DNA of 64,000 nucleotides from Diphasiastrum complanatum (taxonomy: Eukaryota; Streptophyta; Lycopodiopsida; Lycopodiales; Lycopodiaceae). The translations under genes and the position numbers were made by a program. How positions within the stretch are numbered: position 1 is the stretch's first letter; every line of letters begins with the position of its first letter. Where the stretch lies: the NCBI GenBank assembly GCA_029204225.1, contig CM055097.1, positions 2,031,414 to 2,095,413 on the forward strand, read 5' to 3'. The notes beneath the pieces are model-generated. The model was not told the DNA's origin. It was given only the letters and a program-made list of their open reading frames with translations, and searched no databases. Of this stretch, positions 57,101 to 64,000 are shown in pieces.

Positions 57101-57685
57101 CACACGTGTATCAATTCAAATAGTCAACTCAAACATTTGGCAGCTCAACAGTACCTTCATCACGACTGGACAAAATCTCCAATAGAACCAGATATTGTCC
57201 GATGGCACGTAGTGCCTTAATCCCATTTGTAAAGTACAGAATAAATATTCTTTTAATTAGTTAGCCATGTGTATATATCCAGCAACCTATCAGTTGCTCG
57301 GTTAGCTCCATAATTCATCTAGCATATCAATCAAACATTCAGAGTGCAATTGTTTTGTTCTTTTTCTTTTGTTATCACAAAGTATTTAGGAAGAACGTGA
57401 CTCTGTCTGCATTCAGACACTGAATAATCAATGTTCCAGTAATCTAGGTCGTATACATCATGTTGAAAGCTTATTATATTTTCGTTCAGATTGATTCTTG
57501 CTTGCAGATAAATTGTTCATAGATTAAATCGCTTTTTATGACTGATAGTATAAGTTGATTGTAATGCTCTGAGTTCCGCACTAAAACGCTTTCGCAAAAG
57601 CGCCAATCAACCTACTTTGTGCATGGCTATGGAATCGATCGTATCGATCTAGTGACTTCGAAGCCGTGATCAAGTAGGGTAGTCT

Positions 57686-58043
57686 TTGATTCGTCGAAGT
57701 CAGAGTCGGCCCTCGTCCTCCATCAACGACTTACGGGCTCTGTTCTCCAAGAAGAACATGAAGAAACAATGGAAGAAGAAAGTTGTCAGACAATTCGACA
57801 GCAATCAGAAGCAGTCACAGAAGCAAGGTCCGACTCAAAATCAGCAACCCACTCAAAAAAAAAAGAAATTTATTCTGCAATAGGAAAACGGGCAAGAAGG
57901 CCATTTAAGTCAAATCAAGAACACATATCTAAATATTTGCTAGACATTGTACATATTGTAGAACAACTGGTCATACGGATCTTAATTCTACTAACAAAGC
58001 GCGTAGTTTACTTGACAATGGATAAGAAACGAATGCGATGTTA
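57686..58043 (+). pseudogene. Copia E gag C-terminal fragment with decayed zinc knuckle
   Basis: A Gln/Lys-rich basic stretch (KKNMKKQWKKKVV) is followed, in a shifted frame near 57935-58010, by CTYCRTTGHTDLNS, a CCHC knuckle with the last Cys lost, then KARSLLDNG. It is probably the other end of the gag that starts at 56741. Confidence 0.5.
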
Positions 58044-59700
58044 GGGCCATTTTTGACGGGGGGTTGGTCCAGCCCAAACGTCCTAAAAGGGTCAAGGGGT
58101 CCCACCTCTAATGGCGGTTCGGCCCTACGTGAGCAACAGAGGATTTGCCACTTCCAACCCTGATGGCCCTCTCTGCTCCCCAACCGATGAGAGTTTTCCA
58201 GGCTCTCAGAGATACGGTTGCAAGGAGGGGGTGCTAGTACTTTCGGCAGCAATGATTCACTAGCTTTCTAGGGTCATGGTTCCGTAAAACTTCTGATCAC
58301 TAATTCGCGTTAGGATCTTGCTAATATCTCTTTCCCCATTGAATTCGGCTTATAGTTAGTAAAAATCTTACATGGGCTGGAAACCAATTTACTGTCTATG
58401 ATGTGCTCGTGGGGTGCAAGTTATACGCACCGCTTTGTTTGCTAAGCGACTGTATTTTCGCCGACCGTCGGGTCTAGGTATTTCGCTAGACAGTACCGAC
58501 GACGGGTGTGACTACGCTTCATAAATGACGAACAAACGATTCCAACTTGACGATTCCCAAAAATTATCAATAATGTTGTATGTCAACTAGTTTATAGACC
58601 GACCAACAACCAAATGCATTTACTATGAAGAAAAACATTTTCTCATGCTACCGAACCGCAATACACAACTGCTCTAACAGTGAAAAACACTGGTTTCATA
58701 ATACTGATGCATACTATCAGAAATCACTTGCCTCCTTTACTAGAGTATGTAGTAAGTTTTTTGAATATTGACGGAGAACGACAAAGGTAAAAAATGCTAA
58801 GGCTCCTGGTATTCTAGTCACGGCATACAACAATTCAGTTATCACATATCAGAAAACCGTTTCCCTGCTTTGATAGAATATAAGCTCACCTTCCAAATTC
58901 TAACCCACAAGGATAGTCCGGTGCTCATAATACGGATACATGCAAAAACGAAATTGTCACTTAATTTGGAATGACGAAGGCTACAGAAAACCGACACTTT
59001 ACACACAGACATGACACTTCAATTTCCACTCTTTCAGGAAGAGACTCACAAATGATTATGTCATGGTAGGGACATGGCAGATGCGGAATCATTGAAATGA
59101 TTAAGTTCTAAAGTATCAACACATCACACAGTACTAGTATGCTACAACTATGATTCTTGTAACAATTCTAACCGCAATACAAAATGATTTCTCAGCATCC
59201 TACACAGACCATTCACTCAATAGCCGAATGCAAGTAAGGACTTTAAGCGCGCATATTCCTACGGAAAGCAAGTAAGTACAGAAATAAAGTCTATGAAAAA
59301 ATGACTGAGGTGAAGTAAAACCATACCTCAGTGTATAGTAGCCGGTTTGCCGCAAGAACCCCTTAGTCATGAATGCTTCTTCACTTCTTCAATCGCAATC
59401 CCTTTGCTGTTTGCTACTGGTTTTGCCAGTGGTGGTTGGATACATGGTGAGACCAACGAGAAGGCAACTGCAGAACGTTGTCACAGGTCGCTATGGAAAA
59501 TCAAGGTTGCAAATAGATGGGTTGCAGACATAGCGATGGCCAAGCAGATTCTAGACAAATGTAGGCCACTTAGGACCATACTCCATGGCAACAAGATCTC
59601 TTTTGATCTCCATAGTGAATGGTAAAACTCAGCTGGCAGGGATGGAACACTGGCAATGACGGATATATCGGTTTACTGTTGAGCCAATTTGATTTGTCAT
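58044..59700. other. Non-coding stretch
   Basis: No gene or domain was recognised. Short frames (57971-58252 minus, 59347-59625 plus) look random. A GC-rich patch near 58460-58520 has imperfect inverted words (gccgaccgtcggg and accgacgacggg). Confidence 0.4.
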
Positions 59701-59713
59701 ACACAGATCCTCT

Positions 59714-60230
59714 ATGTCAGTGATGGACAGGACAGGACAGACAGGTGGCAGCCACGGACAGGTAGCGAGGAGCTACAAAGGCTGCACAAGCAGACAATTG
59801 ATTGGCCAGGCAGCGAGGAACTGCAACAGACACAGGTCTGATTGTGGTTTTTTTTTTAATGTTACAGATGCAGGGTCGCAGACAGATTGTCTGAGGCGTC
59901 CAGCGAGCACACACACAGGCGAGGCAGTGAGCAGTTGCAGGGGCAGCGAGGGCCATGCAGAGGTAGCGAGGACATGTAGGAGGCATTCAACGAGCACCCA
60001 GAGAGAAGAGGTGCTGCAGGCAGATCGCAGGTGAGGCAATGGAGGCAGGTGAGGCAACGGGTAGTGTAGGGCCACAGTAGGTTGCAACAGACAGTAGGCA
60101 GAGGTAGCGGGCAGATCGCAGGGCCAGCAAGGTAGAACGCAGGGCAAGCAGGGAAGCGATGAGGTAGCGAGGGCGTATAGGAGGCATTCAACGAGCACCC
60201 AGAGGGCGGAGGCAGCTTGAAACTGCAGGA
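59714..60230. repeat. GC-rich complex repeat (201-bp period)
   Basis: gaggtagcgagg...gtaggaggcattcaacgagcacccagag occurs at about 59960-60002 and again at about 60161-60203, 201 bp apart. Shorter words (ggcagcgag, gcaacagacag, gcagatcgcag, gtgaggcaa) recur throughout. Long frames across it on both strands are by-products of low stop density. Confidence 0.65.
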
Positions 60231-60579
60231 TCAATGAGGAGGAACCACGGAGAAGAACTGCCACAGGTAGGGTCAGGGCACAGACCACGCAACAAGGTTG
60301 TAGGCACTCTAGAGACACTTGATGGAGGCAAGACCAGACCAATGAGTTGCATGTAGGCCTCACACAGCTCAAGTTAGGATACAAAAACCAAATAACCTCC
60401 AACCGTACAGCATGTAGGGCGTAGAGTAAGTGATTGCGAAATTCGAGTGTGGCTGCAAGTCGTTGGCAAATCGTTGATGGTGTTCCACCTCTGATTTTTA
60501 CTTGCGCAAATGGTATTTCAAAACATCCTTCGCTCCTTCCAACATGATTAGAATCACTCCCCAACAAGACATTCAAATG

Positions 60580-61380
60580 ACGATTCCACTCTCAACCTCC
60601 TACTTCGCAAATTTTGGCACAACCTCTATCAATTTGCAAGTAAGTAGCTAACAGCTCCAAAACACTAACCTCCATTCGTCCCCCACCAAAACATTGACTC
60701 ATAAGTGCGACCATGCCTCTTTCATATATCAATTTGTAAACTCAAGCAACTACATCGAATCAAGCATTTAACCCACTCCCAAATGCAAACGTTCAATCAC
60801 TCAAAAACCCTATAATACCTTAATCAAACCACTAATCAAAAGACTTCCTCCTTACCATCGCACAGACAAATCATACAAGCAATCACTCCAACTTCAAACA
60901 ATACCTCCAAAGCAACATTACTAACAAAATCCTTTCAATCCACCACAACCCCTAAACAAGCATGGTAAGAAACACCCTACTCACCACCAATGGAACTCAA
61001 CAATGCATTCTTCCAACTACACCATCCCTCTCAAAATTAGCATCACTTCCAACATCACTAATGCACATTGCAAACATCCAACTTCAAGCACTACACAAAG
61101 CAACTAACATCAAAGTAATACTAACCTTGAGCAACATTAAACACAAAATGGAACTAAATCACAAGCTCTCTCAAACAAACAAACTCACACTCCAAAAGAC
61201 TCTCAACCAACATGACTTCCAACTCAAATGACTTCTAACTAACTCTCAATATAATGACACTCTCAATGAACATGGCATTCTACTATCACATCACACTCAT
61301 CAACTCCAACTATCACCATCAACTCAGTATCACATTATTAGCCAACTATCATCCAACTATTCTTAACACAAAGAGTGGCC
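60580..61380. other. Strand-asymmetric, G-poor non-coding DNA
   Basis: The plus strand is rich in A and C with very few G (for example 60780-60960). The frame at 60962-61231 is low-complexity (Thr/Leu/Asn-rich) and is not considered a gene. Confidence 0.5.
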
Positions 61381-62182
61381 TCCTTTTATAGTAAATCGTA
61401 AGTGTCCCCCTTCAAAATGTCATCTTGCCATTCTTCATGTCCTTCAAGCCCTCTTTGCCATTTGTCCTCTTGATAGTACACCTAGTGGCCTCCATAAGAG
61501 AGTGGGGGAGTGGTGCATTCAAGGCTCTCTTCCAAAACTAGCCAAGATGCCATTTTTGTCAAAGGCTAGGGAGGTCATTCAAGTTTCCCCTTTTGTACAG
61601 CCTAGAAGCCCAAAATGTCAATGGCTAGTGGGTGTACCTCCCAAATTTTTTAGCCTCCAAGGTGGTTTGGCATTCAATGTCCAAATTTTGGGTGAGGCCC
61701 TTTTTCAACCCCTATTTTTTGTAGGCGGCCCTCATTTTTCTTTGGGTACCTTCATTTTTGGCCTTTCTTCGGTTTTTTCAAGGGTCGTGCGCCTACTGCT
61801 CATTTGTCTGGGTTTTTGGCCTGTTGGGTAACCACTTGGCCCACACATTTCGTTAATTGTCCGTAAATTGTTCGAACTTTGCCGTTAGGGTTTCTGTGAC
61901 TCCTTGACACTGAATCCATATTTTCCGGTCGCATTTTTACCCAAAACTTTTCTCGGTTTTTTCTTCTGTGGTTGACTTTTTTTGGCATTCATGACTAGGG
62001 CTCCCACGACAACACGGTTTCCCTGAAAAATACACTGAGTGATCATATATTAGTAAAAATGGACTCAGTACATGGTGAGATTTTAGCACGGTCATACCGG
62101 CTATATTTTTTACAACTGGCCATTTTTTTGAAAAGCCGTAAAATATTTACCGGCCATTTCTAAGGCCGCAAAATTTTCTCTA

Positions 62183-62346
62183 GCCTCATTTAGGACGGGC
62201 TGGGACCCAATTCTAGGTGGACCGGCACTTTTGGCTCGGTCTTACAAAACTTGACCACAAAATATTTTTCACGATTTTTTCGAAAGTCAGTTTCTTACTT
62301 TTAAACTGTGTCTAGCCACTTTAGGACGGGCTGGGACCCAGTTCTA
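62183..62346. repeat. Direct repeat with tttaggacgggctgggaccca core
   Basis: Two copies of tttaggacgggctgggaccca(a/g)ttcta lie about 133 bp apart (near 62187 and 62320). Confidence 0.75.
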
Positions 62347-62489
62347 AGGCAAATTTGTGCCGATTTTTCTCTAATAACCGGGTTTTACATGCCGATTTTT
62401 TTCAATTATTGCAAACTTAAACTTCAATATTAGCCCGATTTTCCGTGTGAAAATATCGGCTAACATGCGAACTCGAAACTTTTTTATTC

Positions 62490-62900
62490 GTGATCAACCT
62501 CGAAGGATTCGCGAAATTTGTCTTGCAGTCAACTCAAAAGATTCATGAAAGATTTGCGAAACAGTTTCTTGTAGAAGCTCCTGGATTTCTTGTTGAAGCT
62601 CGAAAGATTCGCGAACAGAATCTTGTCGCGAAATATTATGTTTCTTGTTCAAACCTCAGATGTCGCGAAATTGTCGCGAACAATTCACAAAATCTTTTGG
62701 ACTGTTTTTCAAGCTCACCTGTTGCGAACAGTTCGCGAAATATTCTAGATTTCTTCTTCAAGCTCAAGAATTGTCATTTGTTGCGAACAATTCGCGAAAG
62801 ACGAAAATGTCGCAAAGAGACAAGTGTCACGAATAATTCGTGAAACACGAAGCTGAGACGAAGAGATAGACTGTCTCGAATAATTCGTGAACAGTAATTA
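62490..62900. promoter_or_regulatory. Cluster of ~15 TTCGCGAA-like palindromic motifs
   Basis: Forms of ttcgcgaa, tcgcgaa, ttgcgaac and ttcgtgaa recur every 15-45 bp. Several form larger dyads (ttgcgaacaattcgcgaa; gttgcgaacagttcgcgaa). A TATA box (tataaata, about 63026) follows about 130 bp downstream. The arrangement resembles an LTR U3 enhancer array; that reading is inference. Confidence 0.55.
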
Positions 62901-62939
62901 TTCAACCCTGGAAACAGAGCGTCTATTTGAATATCAAAT

Positions 62940-63290
62940 GTCGTACACAATTAGATATCTACTATTACAGCATTAAAAGACCAAAAGATCTGTAAATAAA
63001 AGGCCAAAAGACCTGTCCTATAGCAATATAAATACATGTGCACTACTCGTTGTAACACACTCACTAAATCAGAGACATAACAGCGAGATAAGACAGCAAG
63101 AGATGTATATTGATAAATCAGATTCAGAGTTATAAAATTTATTTTTGATCAATAGTTTCTTATTGTCTAAATTGTCTTAAGTTGTCTCTTACTTCCGCAT
63201 ATAATTTTCGCACGCATATTCAATCAGAGCTAATACTGTTCTATTAGTACTGTTGTAAAGCTACCTTTACAAGCTTTACTTTCGGCGCCA
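62940..63290 (+). repeat. Possible LTR R/U5 region
   Basis: A TATA box near 63026 is followed by an A/T-rich transcribed-looking stretch, tataaaatttattttt near 63133, and a possible LTR end (cctttaca, about 63275). The next bases read ttcggcgccagcattgtcc, vaguely like a gypsy primer site. No partner LTR is in the window. Confidence 0.3.
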
Positions 63291-64000
63291 GCATTGTCCC
63301 CGGCGCCAGCAGCGCCCCTACTGCTCCCGGTGCCACTGTGACCGAAATCCAGCCGGCGCTAAGTTCCTATGGCTGAAAATCTTTGATCGGTTCTAGCGAA
63401 GTCCAGAGAGCTCAGATCGATGTGCAATCACCTCACGATCTAGGCATGATTAAAGGAAGCCTGGGGATCAATAAATTCTAGAGAGAGAAAAATGTGATTT
63501 ACCAGCCTGGGTAGAGTACTTGGTATGAGGGGGGGTGCCGAATCCCACCAATACTATAGGGGGGTGCGGGTTGCGACTCAGGGCGAGCTCCAACCAAGTC
63601 TCAGCCTCCCTTGCTGGAACCTTGTCCTGGCACTCGCCTTGGCATGCCAGCGCCCCGGAGACTAGGGTCGGTCACACACTTGAAATGTAACCTTCTCAGA
63701 TTTATCAATAAAGTGGGATTTTTCTCAAACTGACTCTAATCACCTTCTGGGTTTCAGTGTTCGGTAAAAGCGCCAGTTGTAAGGCCGCTTCAAACTTTTT
63801 AATTTGGCACATAGCTGAGGGTCGTATCCCGGGACGCCAGCGGTATGCCGTCAGGACCATTCGGTCCGTGGCGCCAGCGGTATGCTGTCAGGACCATTTG
63901 GTCCAGGAACTGGTTGTCTCCATATCTGTCGCGGCTTGTGGTTCTGAGTGTTCCTTGCATGAACATGAATGGGTTAAGCTCTTGGGGAACGGGCTCTAAC
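63286..64000. repeat. GC-rich DNA with ggcgccagc repeats, no gene
   Basis: ggcgccagc-type words recur (63286-63345, 63770, 63830, 63870). A tandem pair of about 39 bp (cgccagcggtatgc(c/t)gtcaggaccatt(c/t)ggtcc) occupies about 63833-63906. The window ends here. Confidence 0.55.

Noticed and set aside
59773-60576. Minus-strand 267-codon frame rich in Cys, Leu and Pro
   Set aside because: Lies over GC-rich tandem repeats, has repetitive composition and no recognisable domain.
62490-62900. Possible CRISPR-like array
   Set aside because: Motifs are short palindromes at irregular spacing without uniform repeats or spacers, and the host is a plant.

Overview
This window looks like nuclear DNA of a land plant with a large, retroelement-rich genome. 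It has two host genes typical of plants (a trihelix transcription factor and an intron-containing membrane RING-H2 ubiquitin ligase). Between them are nested Ty1-copia and Ty3-gypsy elements with plant-type primer sites (initiator-Met tRNA for copia, tRNA-Asp-like for gypsy). I cannot name the species; a fern, lycophyte or gymnosperm is as likely as an angiosperm. I see no prokaryotic, organellar or viral gene set, no tRNA or rRNA gene, and no CRISPR array.

Layout. 1-3.1 kb: AT-rich, with a degenerate tandem repeat and a poly(A)-tailed retroposed fragment. 3.2-5.5 kb: the trihelix gene (+). 6.7-8.2 kb: gypsy gag remnant and tandem repeats. 8.2-27.9 kb: a three-level nest. Copia A (-) is split by gypsy G (-, about 12 kb of its own sequence), and G is split inside its integrase by copia B (+, 15932-21472). 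G carries a long extra reading frame between pol and its 3' LTR. 27.9-31.1 kb: two plus-strand gypsy fragments flanking a long inverted-repeat element. 31.1-33.0 kb: an LTR-like stretch and an unrecognised, probably spliced minus-strand gene. 33-36.4 kb: non-coding. 36.4-42.1 kb: copia C, almost identical LTRs with a perfect 5-bp target duplication, but defective coding. 43.4-44.6 kb: a solo LTR with a 5-bp target duplication. 47.6-49.4 kb: decayed copia D (-). 49.9-52.9 kb: the RING-H2 gene (-, four coding exons). 56.2-58.0 kb: copia E remnants. 59.7-64 kb: repeat-rich, with a cluster of TTCGCGAA-like motifs upstream of a TATA box.

How it fits together. Only the two host genes look like functional cellular genes; the unrecognised gene at 31.6-32.9 kb is uncertain. 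The rest records successive insertions. LTR divergence by eye orders them: G oldest (about 4-5%), then B (9 differences in 251 bp), then C (1 in 682 bp). The nesting agrees with this order. All alignments, splice sites and mismatch counts were done by eye.
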